Assembly: GCA_024742485.1 (NCBI GenBank)
Contig: JANSYK010000001.1
Location: forward strand, 2,232,001 to 2,296,000
Reading direction: 5' to 3'
From: Alphaproteobacteria bacterium
Lineage (GTDB): Bacteria > Pseudomonadota > Alphaproteobacteria > Rhizobiales > Rhizobiaceae
DNA: 64,000 bases
The notes under the pieces were generated by a model. That model had not been told where the DNA came from. It ran no database searches and worked only from the letters and a program-made list of their open reading frames with translations. The position numbers and the translations under genes are program-made. Shown piece after piece: positions 17,019 through 25,446 of this stretch (its first letter is position 1; each line of letters opens with the position of its first letter).

Positions 17019-18035
17019 TCATTTGATGGATCCGGTTAGTAGCCCCGATCGCATCATGCGCCCGAGGAAGATTGCGACCACGATCATCGGTGTAATCGAG
17101 ATGAGCACGGCCACGGAGATTGCCCACCACTCATCGCCGCGACTTGAATTCTGTCCGGCAAGAAGGATGGGCAGCGTCTGCCACTTGGAAGAGGTCAGGA
17201 GCAGCGCAAAAAGGAACTCGTTCCATATGAACGCGAGAATGATCATCGAAGTGGCGATCAGCCCCGGTGTCGACATCGGCAGAACGATTTGAAAGAAAAT
17301 TCTCAGCCGGCCGATATTGTCCACCATCGCGGCTTCCTCGACTTCGACCGGGATATTGGTGAAGAAGTCCCGCATCAGCCAGACCGCGAAGGGCAGGCCA
17401 AAGGCGGTGTAGGCGAGCACGAGACCAGGCAGACTGTCGAGCATGCGCACACCGGCCTTGTTCATCTCCGCATAGAGCAGGAACAGCGCAAAGGCCGATA
17501 CGATGGGCGGGAACATGCGCTGGGAGACAAACCAGAATGTCACGTCGTCATTTTTCATGACCGGACCAGGCAGGCGCTGGCGATTGAGCCAGATCGACAC
17601 CGCCAGCGCGATGGCAAGCACCAGCCCGAGTGCATAGGGAACCCGCATGGACGTGTACCGGTCGAGCAGAACAAAACCGCCGATGGCTATGACCGCGAAT
17701 GCGATCCCGGCCAGCAGGCGGATGCGGAACTCGAACCGCACCAGCGCATAGGCTGCCATCGCGCCAAGGAAGACCGCGGCACCCGTGGACAGGATCGAAA
17801 CAATAATTGAACTGGCAATGGGGCCTGCGAAATCCCCGCGCACGCCCGACAACGCATCCCGAAAGGCCTGCAAGGTGGGCTTGAAATCGATGAAGGGAAA
17901 GTAGGTGGCGCCCTGGCTGACGGCAAGCGGCGGCTTGAAAGCGGTGACAATCACCCACCACAACGGGAAGAGATTGAAGAACAGCCAGATCAGCGCCAAC
18001 AGCAATCCGAGACGAAAATAGGTTTTGCGTCCCAT
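17019..18035 (-). CDS. ABC transporter permease, MalG type, with an extra membrane insertion
   Basis: 338 residues, about 55-60 more than usual MalG-type permeases. The transporter EAA loop is VEVEEAAMVDNIGRLRIFFQ followed by IVLPMSTPGL, which docks to the ATPase. After AAYALVRFEF, a segment of about 65 residues with two further hydrophobic helices (LLAGIAFAVIAIGGFVLL and YALGLVLAIALAVSIWL) comes before FVSQRMFPPIVSAFALFLLY. The insertion makes an extra hairpin between core helices. Start and upstream stop overlap as TGATG. Confidence 0.88.
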   Translation of the reverse strand: MGRKTYFRLGLLLALIWLFFNLFPLWWVIVTAFKPPLAVSQGATYFPFIDFKPTLQAFRDALSGVRGDFAGPIASSIIVSILSTGAAVFLGAMAAYALVRFEFRIRLLAGIAFAVIAIGGFVLLDRYTSMRVPYALGLVLAIALAVSIWLNRQRLPGPVMKNDDVTFWFVSQRMFPPIVSAFALFLLYAEMNKAGVRMLDSLPGLVLAYTAFGLPFAVWLMRDFFTNIPVEVEEAAMVDNIGRLRIFFQIVLPMSTPGLIATSMIILAFIWNEFLFALLLTSSKWQTLPILLAGQNSSRGDEWWAISVAVLISITPMIVVAIFLGRMMRSGLLTGSIK

Positions 18036-18919
18036 CAGCGATACCTCCGGACCATGCGCTGTGCGCCGGCAAGGTAGAGCGTGCCGAATATGATCACGAC
18101 GATGAGGAACAGGAAGCTGAGCGCCGACGTCGCACCCAGATTGAATTTTTTGAAGCCTTCATTGTAGGCAAAGAGGGTCAAGGTCTCGGTCGCTGTGCCC
18201 GGCCCACCGCCGGTCAGCACAAAGACGGTATCGATGATCTTGAAGCCTTCGATCAATCGGATGAAAATCACCGCGACCGAAAGCGGCAACAACATCGGGA
18301 AAGTGATGTCCCAGAAGCGCCGCCAGGCCGAAATATTGTCGACGCGAGCAGCCTCGAAAACCTCATTCGGCAAACCTTGAAGACCCGCCAGCATCAGCAG
18401 AATCACAAACGGCGTCCATTGCCAGGTTTCAACGGTGATCAAAACGGCAACGGCGAGATTGGGCTCGGTCAGAAACGGGATATTCTCCAGTCCGAATGCC
18501 GAGAAGAATTCATTGACCGGACCCAGCACCGGGTGGAACAGCATGCGTGCAATCAGAGCGATGCCAACCGGAGCCAGGAACATCGGCAACAGGAACGACA
18601 CCCTGTAGAGCGCTGCACCCGGAACATTGTGGTGCAGTGCCAATGCAAGGGCAAAGCCGATAATGTATTGCACCGCGACGGAGATGAAGACGATGACGGC
18701 CGTGGTCCAGATCGATCCCCAGAAGCGGCCCGACGCCAGGATGTCCGCATAATTGTCAAAGCCGACGAAACGCGGCGGCGTCGGCGGCACCAGCCGCATC
18801 GACTGAAATGAAACGACCAACGCATAGATGAGCGGAAAAAGCGTAACCAGCAGGACGACAAAAAACGCCGGCCAGATGAAAACATACTTCACCCTGTCTG
18901 TGGTTGCATGAGCTGACAT
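18035..18919 (-). CDS. ABC transporter permease, MalF type
   Basis: 294 residues from ATG 18919, supported by GGGAGAAG upstream. The frame runs back to 19102 but crosses the promoter/operator region. Six hydrophobic helices are visible, beginning FIWPAFFVVLLVTLFPLIYA, and the EAA loop is EVFEAARVDNISAWRRFWDI followed by TFPMLLP. It pairs with the second permease to form the membrane channel. It is first in the importer operon and lies 59 nt downstream of an RpiR-type palindrome. Confidence 0.9.
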   Translation of the reverse strand: MSAHATTDRVKYVFIWPAFFVVLLVTLFPLIYALVVSFQSMRLVPPTPPRFVGFDNYADILASGRFWGSIWTTAVIVFISVAVQYIIGFALALALHHNVPGAALYRVSFLLPMFLAPVGIALIARMLFHPVLGPVNEFFSAFGLENIPFLTEPNLAVAVLITVETWQWTPFVILLMLAGLQGLPNEVFEAARVDNISAWRRFWDITFPMLLPLSVAVIFIRLIEGFKIIDTVFVLTGGGPGTATETLTLFAYNEGFKKFNLGATSALSFLFLIVVIIFGTLYLAGAQRMVRRYR

Positions 18920-18977
18920 ACTGCGACTTCTCCCGCACGCAAATTGACGCACAGGAGGATCGACGTCAACTATTTTC

Positions 18978-18992
18978 TGTAGCTGAACTACA
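18978..18992. promoter_or_regulatory. RpiR operator copy 2 (importer operon)
   Basis: TGTAG-CTGAA-CTACA, a perfect 5-bp inverted repeat with 5-nt spacer, 59 nt upstream of the first permease start. It differs from copy 1 only within the spacer. Confidence 0.65.
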
Positions 18993-19258
18993 TTTTTTAT
19001 TGTTTTTTTGAATACAGCCACATGCGGCAAGACGATTACGCAGGAGCAATATGCGCGCCGTCTGGACTGCGGTCCAATCAGGAAAACCGCGGAATTTCCC
19101 ACAAATCAAACGCCAAATGCTTCCATATCGAACGTTTTTAGGGAATATTACCGTCAACAGACACCCTGCGCAAAACCCCTCAGCGCCAAAACACGCCATC
19201 ATTCGAGACTCACGCACAACAAATTCGAAGGTTGATGTTGAATGCTTTGCCTGATAAA

Positions 19259-19273
19259 AGTAGTAAAACTACA
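19259..19273. promoter_or_regulatory. RpiR operator copy 3 (isomerase/aldolase operon)
   Basis: AGTAG-TAAAA-CTACA, matching TGTAG-N5-CTACA except for the first base, 16 nt before the ATG of the cupin isomerase. Read with its centre, GTAGT-AAA-ACTAC is a perfect palindrome. Binding here would block transcription start or early elongation. Confidence 0.6.
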
Positions 19274-19288
19274 TAAATTGGACCGGTC

Positions 19289-19909
19289 ATGTATCACAAT
19301 CCAACAACCCACAGCATCGACGCAGAAACCGGCGAGATGAGTGCGTCCAGCGGGCGCTACGAAAAGCGCCTGTGCGACCTTGACGGTATCTATCAGGACG
19401 CCGAAGCGTTCGCGCGAGCTGTCACGGCCGAAGGGAACAAGGTTGTTTATGCCGTTAACGAGATGCGCCCGAAGCAGGCGCGCGGTGACCTGATATTCGG
19501 CACGACCTTCATGCAACCGGGAAAAATCGGCCGTGAGTTCTATATGACCCGCGGCCACATCCATGCGACGGCAAATCGACCGGAAGTCTATTACGGTGAA
19601 CGCGGCGAAGGCTTGATGCTGATGGAAAGCCCCGAGGGTGAAACGCGAATCTTGGACGTCAGACCGCGTATTGCCGTCTATGTCCCTCCCATGTGGATTC
19701 ACCGTTCCGTCAATATCGGCAATGTCCCCTTGGTGATGAGCTTTTTCTATCCCAGCGATTCCGGACAGGACTATGAGATTATCGCCCGATCCGGTGGCAT
19801 GGCGACGTGCATCGTTGCTGACGGTGACAACTGGAAAGCCGTTCCAAATCCGAATTACCGCTCCCGCACGGACGAAGAGATCGCGCGGGTTCACGAAACA
19901 ACCGACTGA
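19289..19909 (+). CDS. Cupin-type glucose-6-phosphate isomerase
   Basis: 206 residues. The motif TRGHIHATANRPEVYYGERG EGLMLM carries the metal ligands His90, His92 and Glu99, with His138 in PPMWIHRSVN as fourth ligand. This is the archaeal/rhizobial cupin PGI family, unrelated to the usual PGI fold. The family interconverts glucose 6-phosphate and fructose 6-phosphate with Fe(II). In this cluster the substrate may be another aldose phosphate. It is first in a five-gene operon, 16 nt after an RpiR-type operator. Confidence 0.88.
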   Translation: MYHNPTTHSIDAETGEMSASSGRYEKRLCDLDGIYQDAEAFARAVTAEGNKVVYAVNEMRPKQARGDLIFGTTFMQPGKIGREFYMTRGHIHATANRPEVYYGERGEGLMLMESPEGETRILDVRPRIAVYVPPMWIHRSVNIGNVPLVMSFFYPSDSGQDYEIIARSGGMATCIVADGDNWKAVPNPNYRSRTDEEIARVHETTD

Positions 19910-19921
19910 AAGTCTCAAACC

Positions 19922-20569
19922 ATGACTGTTTTCGACACGCTTTCGGACTACGGCGTTGTTCCCGTCATCGCCATTGACGATGCAAAAGATGCGTTACCGC
20001 TGGCCGATGCCCTGCTGGAGGGCGGGCTTCCTGTTGCCGAGATCACCTTCCGAACTGAGGCGGCACGCGGAGTGATCCAGGAGATCGCACAGCACCGTCC
20101 TGAACTCATCGTCGGGGCAGGTACGGTTCTCAATATCGATCAAGCTGATACGGCAAGGTCGGCCGGCGCCCGCTTTGCGCTGGCTCCGGGCCTGGACGTC
20201 ACTGTGGTTGAGCATGCGATGTCCAGCGGCATGCCCTTTGCGCCCGGAATCATGACCCCGACCGATCTGCAGGCGGCGCTCAAAGCCGGATGCACCATGG
20301 TCAAGTTCTTTCCCGCAATGGCAGCGGGCGGACCGTCGATGCTGAAGAACATCCTGGCTCCCTATGCCCATACGGGAGTCGGGTTCAATCCAACCGGGGG
20401 TGTCAATCTCGACAATCTCGATAAGTGGCTCGCCATTCCGCAGGTTCGAGCCGTCGGAGGAACCTGGATCGCCAAACGGGATGACATCGCTGCCGGCAAC
20501 TGGAACGCCATCACCGCAAACGCTCGCGAGGCCCTGGATCGGGTGCGTGAAATCAGGAGTGCGACGTGA
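19922..20569 (+). CDS. eda: KDPG/KHG-type 2-dehydro-3-deoxy aldonate aldolase
   Basis: 215 residues. The class I aldolase residues are in place: Glu40 in GLPVAEITFRT and the Schiff-base Lys128 in MVKFFPA, with phosphate-loop segments GAGTVLN, FNPTGGVN and AVGGTW. Members split 2-keto-3-deoxy-6-phosphogluconate or related keto-deoxy acids into pyruvate and an aldehyde. Here it could act on a non-standard keto-deoxy acid made by the neighbouring enzymes. It overlaps the next gene by GTGA. Confidence 0.85.
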   Translation: MTVFDTLSDYGVVPVIAIDDAKDALPLADALLEGGLPVAEITFRTEAARGVIQEIAQHRPELIVGAGTVLNIDQADTARSAGARFALAPGLDVTVVEHAMSSGMPFAPGIMTPTDLQAALKAGCTMVKFFPAMAAGGPSMLKNILAPYAHTGVGFNPTGGVNLDNLDKWLAIPQVRAVGGTWIAKRDDIAAGNWNAITANAREALDRVREIRSAT

Positions 20570-21519
20570 GCTACTCGGCCGCCGGCAAGCCGACCTTCTA
20601 TTTCATCGGGGTCACGACCGCGAAGTCCTCGATCATGAAGGTCTTCCCGAAATGGGCAGATTACCTGGAGCTGGGCGACGTTGAGATCAAGGGCATCGAC
20701 CTGGCATTGCACGACGATCCCAATCGTTATCGCGAGGTTGTGGCTTTCCTGAAGTCCGATCCGCTCTCCCTCGGTGCACTGGTGACGACGCACAAGCTTG
20801 ATCTTTACTCTGCGGCCCGCGATCTGTTCGACGTGATCGATCCGCACGCCCGGCTGATGGCCGAGACGAGCTGTTTGTCCAAGCGAGACGGGCAGCTTGT
20901 CTGCCACGCGAAGGACCCGATTTCCTCTGGACTTTCGGTCGATGGTTTCCTGCCGCCTGACCATTTCACAAATACGGGCGCCGAGGTTCTTTCGATGGGT
21001 GCCGGCGGGTCGACGATCGCCATAACCTGGCATCTCATGCAATCGTCGCGCGGCTCGGACCGGCCGTCGCGGATCGTCGTCACCAACCGTTCGCAGCCCA
21101 GGCTCGACCACATTCGCATGATCCATGAAGAGATCGGCAGCACGGTCCCTGTCGACTATGTTCTGGCACCAACGTCCGAGGATAACGACGCCGCCATGGC
21201 TGGCCTGAAGCCGGGTTCGCTGGTGATCAACGCCACCGGACTGGGCAAGGATGCACCGGGTTCGCCGCTGACATATTCCGGCGCATTCCCCGATCGCGGC
21301 ATCATCTGGGAACTGAACTATCGAGGCAATCTCGTCTTTCTCGATCAGGCGGAGGCGCAAAGAGACGCTGGCTCGCTGCAGATCGAGGATGGCTGGAGCT
21401 ACTTCATCCACGGATGGACCCAGGTGATTTCGGAGGTCTTCGATGTCAGCATCCCCACATCTGGCCCGGAGTTTGATGAAATCTCCCGAATAGCCGCCAA
21501 AGCGACGGGGCGGTCGTGA
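20566..21519 (+). CDS. Shikimate/quinate dehydrogenase-like oxidoreductase
   Basis: 317 residues, start GTG overlapping the aldolase stop. The fold is AroE-like: an N-terminal substrate domain with catalytic Lys in ALVTTHKLDLYSAA and Asp in GLSVDGFL, then a Rossmann domain with VLSMGAGGSTIAITWHL, VVTNRS and NATGLGKDAPGSP. The Lys-Asp dyad is kept, but the serine pair that binds shikimate carboxylate in the usual N-terminal SxS motif is not evident and the protein is longer than AroE (about 270-280). It is probably a dehydrogenase for a sugar-derived acid rather than shikimate. Confidence 0.75.
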   Translation: MSYSAAGKPTFYFIGVTTAKSSIMKVFPKWADYLELGDVEIKGIDLALHDDPNRYREVVAFLKSDPLSLGALVTTHKLDLYSAARDLFDVIDPHARLMAETSCLSKRDGQLVCHAKDPISSGLSVDGFLPPDHFTNTGAEVLSMGAGGSTIAITWHLMQSSRGSDRPSRIVVTNRSQPRLDHIRMIHEEIGSTVPVDYVLAPTSEDNDAAMAGLKPGSLVINATGLGKDAPGSPLTYSGAFPDRGIIWELNYRGNLVFLDQAEAQRDAGSLQIEDGWSYFIHGWTQVISEVFDVSIPTSGPEFDEISRIAAKATGRS

Positions 21520-22454
21520 CGAAACGCATCCTCATCACACCCCGATCGCTGTCCAGGGGCGGCCACGAAGGACTTGCGCCGCTGATGCACGCCGGATACG
21601 ACCTGGTATTTCCCAGCCCCGGAAAGATACCTTCCGAGGCAGAGCTGCTTGAGGCCGTTCCCGGCTGTGTCGGCTGGCTGGCCGGGGTCGAGCCGGTCTC
21701 AGCGGAAGTGATTTCACGGGCAAACCTTCTCAGGGTCATTTCTCGCAACGGCTCCGGCGTCGACAATCTGCCGATACCGCTTATCGAATCGCGTCAGATC
21801 GCCATCAAACGCGCGGCCGGGACAAATGCCCGCGGTGTTGCTGAACTCGCTTTCGCACTGACACTTGCCGGTCTGCGCCGGATCGTGCCCACCCATATCG
21901 GCATGCATGCCGGCAACTGGCCTCGAAGCCTCGGACGCGAATTGCAGGGCGCGAAAGTTGCGGTGATCGGGCTTGGGGCGATCGGACGCCAGTTTGCCGA
22001 ATTCGCCTTGGCGTTCGGTGCCAGTGTGCGCGGATACGATCCATTCGCTTCGGATGACGTCGTTCAGCATTCACATTTCCGACGGCAGGATCTGAATGCG
22101 TCGCTGACCGGCGCAGACGTGGTCAGCCTGCATGCGCCGATGCCTGCAGATGGCCTTCCGGTTCTCAATGCTGCGACCCTGAAGACGCTCGCATCCGATG
22201 CGGTCATTGTGAACACGGCACGCGCAGGCCTGGTGGAAAACAGGGCCATGCTTGATGCCCTGAACAGCGGCCAGGTCAGCACATACGCAACCGATGTGTT
22301 TGAAGCCGAACCGCCGGAACCGGAATTGATCTACACACATCCCGGTGTGATCATGACCAGCCATATTGGCGGGTTCACAAGAGAATCGGTCGACCGCACG
22401 ACCGCAAAGGCGGTGGAGCATATTCTGGAGGTGCTGGGCGACAATGCGCCTTGA
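21516..22454 (+). CDS. D-isomer-specific 2-hydroxyacid dehydrogenase
   Basis: 312 residues, GTG start overlapping the previous stop (GTGA). The NAD-binding motif VAVIGLGAIGRQFAEFALAF followed by the acidic GYDP is present. The catalytic residues are Arg in VNTARAGLV, Glu in TDVFEAEPPEPE and His in MTSHIGGFT. This family includes phosphoglycerate, glyoxylate and hydroxypyruvate reductases. In context it may reduce or oxidise a small keto or hydroxy acid formed by the aldolase, or a sugar-acid phosphate. Confidence 0.87.
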   Translation: MTKRILITPRSLSRGGHEGLAPLMHAGYDLVFPSPGKIPSEAELLEAVPGCVGWLAGVEPVSAEVISRANLLRVISRNGSGVDNLPIPLIESRQIAIKRAAGTNARGVAELAFALTLAGLRRIVPTHIGMHAGNWPRSLGRELQGAKVAVIGLGAIGRQFAEFALAFGASVRGYDPFASDDVVQHSHFRRQDLNASLTGADVVSLHAPMPADGLPVLNAATLKTLASDAVIVNTARAGLVENRAMLDALNSGQVSTYATDVFEAEPPEPELIYTHPGVIMTSHIGGFTRESVDRTTAKAVEHILEVLGDNAP

Positions 22455-23265
22455 ACGGATTCAGGGGTTTTCCAGGCACGCTGAACCAGGTCTGTTTTGG
22501 CTCGGACAGGCAGGATTCTGGATCGAAACCGGCCGCCACCGGGTCCTGATCGACCCCTATCTGTCGGACAGTCTTGCCAAAAAATATGCCGGCAAGAAGC
22601 ATTCGCACCGGCGCATGATGCCGCCACCGATATCGGTTGAAGCCTTGCCGAGACCGGACATCGTCCTGATTACACATGCGCACACCGATCACCTCGATCC
22701 CGAAACTCTGGGACCATTGCATTCGCGTTTCCCGGATCTTGAATTTGTGGTTCCCGCTGCGCGCGAGGCGATAGCCCGGGAACGGATCGGTGAAACGGCA
22801 AATCTCGTTCTGGTGGACGCAGGCGACGATCTGTGCCCCCTTGACGGACTGACGATTCGGGTCTTTCCCGCTGCCCATGAAACGTTCGATCAGGACCCAT
22901 ACGGCCGACATCCATACCTTGGCTACGGGATATCGTCGAACAAGCTGCGGATCTATCACTCCGGCGACTCCGTTCCGTTTGAGGGGCTGCCGCAACTGGT
23001 GGCAGATTACGCTCCACACATCGCGTTGCTTCCGGTCAACGGGCGCGATGCCGACCGTCTTGCAGACGGGATCCCGGGCAACTTCACCTTGGAGGAGGCA
23101 ATTGACCTGGCAAAAAACACGCCTGTCCTCATTCCGCACCATTTCGGCATGTTCGACTTCAACACGGCCGACCCGCAGGTCATTGATGCAGCAGCGGCGA
23201 ATTCGAGCGGTCTTCCGATGATAATGCGGCCGGTCGCAGGCTTCACAATGACCATTTCAGCCTGA
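22444..23265 (+). CDS. UlaG-like metallo-beta-lactamase-fold hydrolase
   Basis: 273 residues from ATG 22444, overlapping the dehydrogenase by 11 nt, with GGAGGTG about 10 nt upstream. The metal motif THAHTDHLD (HxHxDH), the later HSGDS and PHHFGMFD supply a two-metal site. The start GLFWLGQAGFWIETGRHRVL resembles the L-ascorbate-6-phosphate lactonase UlaG and related hydrolases. A lactonase role for a sugar lactone or lactone phosphate fits the cluster but is inferred. It is the last gene of the operon. Confidence 0.78.
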   Translation: MRLERIQGFSRHAEPGLFWLGQAGFWIETGRHRVLIDPYLSDSLAKKYAGKKHSHRRMMPPPISVEALPRPDIVLITHAHTDHLDPETLGPLHSRFPDLEFVVPAAREAIARERIGETANLVLVDAGDDLCPLDGLTIRVFPAAHETFDQDPYGRHPYLGYGISSNKLRIYHSGDSVPFEGLPQLVADYAPHIALLPVNGRDADRLADGIPGNFTLEEAIDLAKNTPVLIPHHFGMFDFNTADPQVIDAAAANSSGLPMIMRPVAGFTMTISA

Positions 23266-23585
23266 GCGACTGAACCTGCAACAGCGCTGTTGGTCCTCAT
23301 TGGGGCCATTCAGGAATTGTTGGCCATGCCTCTACATGATGCCATCTGCAACGTTTTATCCGAAGAAGAGGCGTCCAATTCGTTATCACCCGGACCTTCG
23401 ATTGTCGCAGGAAATGCGAACCACGGGGCTGGCTCCTGATCAAGATTATCGATTTCAATCAGAAAGGGCCGGTGGACCGTGTCCACCATACGCAGCTTGC
23501 CTGATTTCCGGATGCTGTTGCGGCAAGCCACCATTTGGAACATCGTTCTCGACGTTTTGGTTCAATGGCAGTGCGATCATGACCA
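23266..23585. other. Intergenic region with a 14-bp perfect palindrome and one weak ORF
   Basis: The palindrome CAACAGCGCTGTTG (23279-23292) lies just after the MBL-fold gene and could form a short hairpin, but no U-tract follows. The only ORF of note is the minus-strand frame at 23310-23543. Confidence 0.4.
23310..23543 (-). CDS. Hypothetical protein, 77 residues (doubtful)
   Basis: ATG at 23543 with only a weak SD (GAGAA). The product starts MFQMVACRNSIRKSGKLRMV and contains PFLIEIDNLDQEPAPWFAFP followed by ASSSDKTLQMASCRGM. It has a plausible protein-like composition, but I do not recognise a family. It may be a small gene, or a remnant of a larger one. Confidence 0.3.
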   Translation of the reverse strand: MFQMVACRNSIRKSGKLRMVDTVHRPFLIEIDNLDQEPAPWFAFPATIEGPGDNELDASSSDKTLQMASCRGMANNS

Positions 23586-23969
23586 TCACGATGCGTTGTT
23601 GTCCATATCGAGGCACATTTTCCAGGTACCGTCTTCAACACGACGATAGACAATCACCAGGCGGCCTTCGCCGCGGCGAACGTCACCCGTATTCTTGTCG
23701 GTCATCTCGCCTGTAAAGAACCCCGTGATGATGGCCATGTCACCATGGATTTGGATGTGCTCATACTCCCAGCCCGACTTGATGTTGTAGGCTGCGATGA
23801 GCGGATTGTACTTGTCTCGAATGGCATGTGTGCCGACTTTTGTTGGTATTCCGTTGTTGCACGTCACGGTTTTGGGATCACAGGTGGCAATCATCCGTTC
23901 AATGTCACCACTGTCCAGACCGTTGTTCCATTCATCGACTGTCGCTTTGAGGTCATCAATATCATTCAT
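23586..23969 (-). CDS. NTF2/SnoaL-like protein
   Basis: 127 residues. The N-terminal helix pair (VDEWNNGLDSGDIERMIATC) and the strand-rich body ending GRLVIVYRRVEDGTWKMCLD fit the cone-shaped SnoaL/NTF2-like fold. This fold is used by small isomerases, cyclases and binding proteins. The start overlaps the upstream gene as ATGA. The function is unknown. Confidence 0.7.
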   Translation of the reverse strand: MNDIDDLKATVDEWNNGLDSGDIERMIATCDPKTVTCNNGIPTKVGTHAIRDKYNPLIAAYNIKSGWEYEHIQIHGDMAIITGFFTGEMTDKNTGDVRRGEGRLVIVYRRVEDGTWKMCLDMDNNAS

Positions 23970-24280
23970 GACATGTCTCCGGATGCAGGTTGATGTTTGG
24001 TGAAGTACTGGCCAACCAGGATTTCATCGACTTCCGCCAAAAAAGCCCGGGATTTCTGTCGCTTGGCAAATTCTGGAGTGATCTTGCTGGCCGTTGCATG
24101 GTCGGGAAATGTGAAGATCTCCGCGAACAGGGTAGGACGATCGGGATCCGTGGTTACAAGGGTCTTCCATGACGTAACGCCTTTCAGGCTTGTAAAATCC
24201 GTGCGGGCAGCTTCTCGAATCGGGTCTGCGTTTTCTGGGTGCTTCATGGACATGATGAAAATTTCGGTGATCTCGGCCAT
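23966..24280 (-). CDS. Small dimeric alpha/beta-barrel (ABM-like) protein
   Basis: 104 residues from ATG 24280 with AAGGAAA upstream. The opening AEITEIFIMSMKHPENADPI and the strand TLFAEIFTFPDHATA suit the ABM/stress-responsive ferredoxin-like barrel fold. It is coupled to the NTF2-like gene by an ATGA overlap and is divergent from a LysR regulator, which probably controls the pair. Confidence 0.65.
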   Translation of the reverse strand: MAEITEIFIMSMKHPENADPIREAARTDFTSLKGVTSWKTLVTTDPDRPTLFAEIFTFPDHATASKITPEFAKRQKSRAFLAEVDEILVGQYFTKHQPASGDMS

Positions 24281-24382
24281 TGGATTTCCTTGTGGTGTTT
24301 TTCTCTTGCCACCAGACTTAAGGGCAAAGTATTGTAAGAATAAGCCACCAATTTTCTGACATATTGATCGGATTATCGAACA

Positions 24383-25288
24383 ATGCGGCGCAATCAACTC
24401 AACGATATGAGCGTCTTTGTTGAAGTCGCGCGCAGGGGCGGCTTTCGGGCTGCGGCGGAAAGTCTGGATCAATCACCGGCATCGGTAAGCGATGCCGTGC
24501 AGCGATTTGAAGACCGCCTCGGCGTCCGGCTGTTTGAACGGACCACACGGAAAATCTCGCTCACCACCGCCGGGAAGCAATTATACGAGCGCAGTATGCC
24601 TGCAATTTCTGATTTGGAAGATGCGCTGGACGACATCAACGATAGCACAATTGCCGTGTCTGGGACCCTCAGGCTCAGCGCACCACGCAGCAGTGGATCA
24701 CTGTTTTTGAATGATCTGATCAGGCGATATGTGTCAATCTATCCAGATGTTCAGGTCGAGCTGATCTATGACGACGGTAAAGTTGACCTCGTCACTTCGG
24801 GCATTGATGCATCCGTTCGATCCGTCGCGCTCGTCGAGCAGGACACACATGCCGTGCCGGTTGGACCAGATCTGGATTTTTCTCTGCTGGCATCGTCCGA
24901 CTATCTCGATCGCAAGGGACAACCGCAATCGCCTCACGATCTCATTGAACATGATGGAATTTGTTTTGCGTTTGCAAATTCAGGCAAGCTTGCCCCTTGG
25001 AAATTCAACGGAGCCGACGGCATCTATTCGGTTGCGCCGAAGCCGAAAATCGTCCTGAACGATTTCGATTCCATGCTTCGTTTCGCCGAAGACGGACTTG
25101 GATTGACCTATATCTACACCTATGCGGCAGACCATCTCGTCAAAGAGAAAAGGTTGATATCGCTATTCGAGGGATTGATCCCGTCCATGCACCGCTACAC
25201 GATCAACTATCTGACCAAGCGACATATGCCCGCCCGTCTCAGGGCTTTCATTGACTTGGGGAAAAAAGAGAGCAGATCGGCCCGTTGA
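24383..25288 (+). CDS. LysR-family transcriptional regulator
   Basis: 301 residues. The HTH spans about residues 4-62 (LNDMSVFVEVARRGGFRAAA, SLDQSPASVSDAVQRFEDRL, GVRLFERTTRKISLT). The effector domain follows from about residue 90. The divergent ABM/NTF2 pair starts 102 nt away and is the probable target. The inducer is unknown. Confidence 0.9.
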   Translation: MRRNQLNDMSVFVEVARRGGFRAAAESLDQSPASVSDAVQRFEDRLGVRLFERTTRKISLTTAGKQLYERSMPAISDLEDALDDINDSTIAVSGTLRLSAPRSSGSLFLNDLIRRYVSIYPDVQVELIYDDGKVDLVTSGIDASVRSVALVEQDTHAVPVGPDLDFSLLASSDYLDRKGQPQSPHDLIEHDGICFAFANSGKLAPWKFNGADGIYSVAPKPKIVLNDFDSMLRFAEDGLGLTYIYTYAADHLVKEKRLISLFEGLIPSMHRYTINYLTKRHMPARLRAFIDLGKKESRSAR

Positions 25289-25446
25289 ACTGGAAGTGAG
25301 GGGCGCAAAGTGCGTCCACCGGACATTGGCACCGTTTGAAATACGCAATCCGATTGACGCGAGCTGGCGCCGTCACGCACCGGTCCTTCCCGCAGCGTCG
25401 CTTCCGTGGCATGTAGGGTTGTTCTTGAGTCCTGTACGAGGCATCC

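Larger units (their letters stand above)
18920..19288. promoter_or_regulatory. Divergent control region between the two carbohydrate operons
   Basis: 369 bases without a gene. It holds two copies of the RpiR-type palindrome, one near each operon (18978-18992 and 19259-19273). AT-rich stretches around 18985-19015 and 19240-19285 are suitable for promoters. Both operons are probably controlled from here. Confidence 0.6.

Noticed and set aside
20362-21411. 349-codon minus-strand frame across the AroE-like gene
   Set aside because: Antisense shadow; the plus-strand gene is coupled by GTGA overlaps on both sides and has Rossmann motifs.
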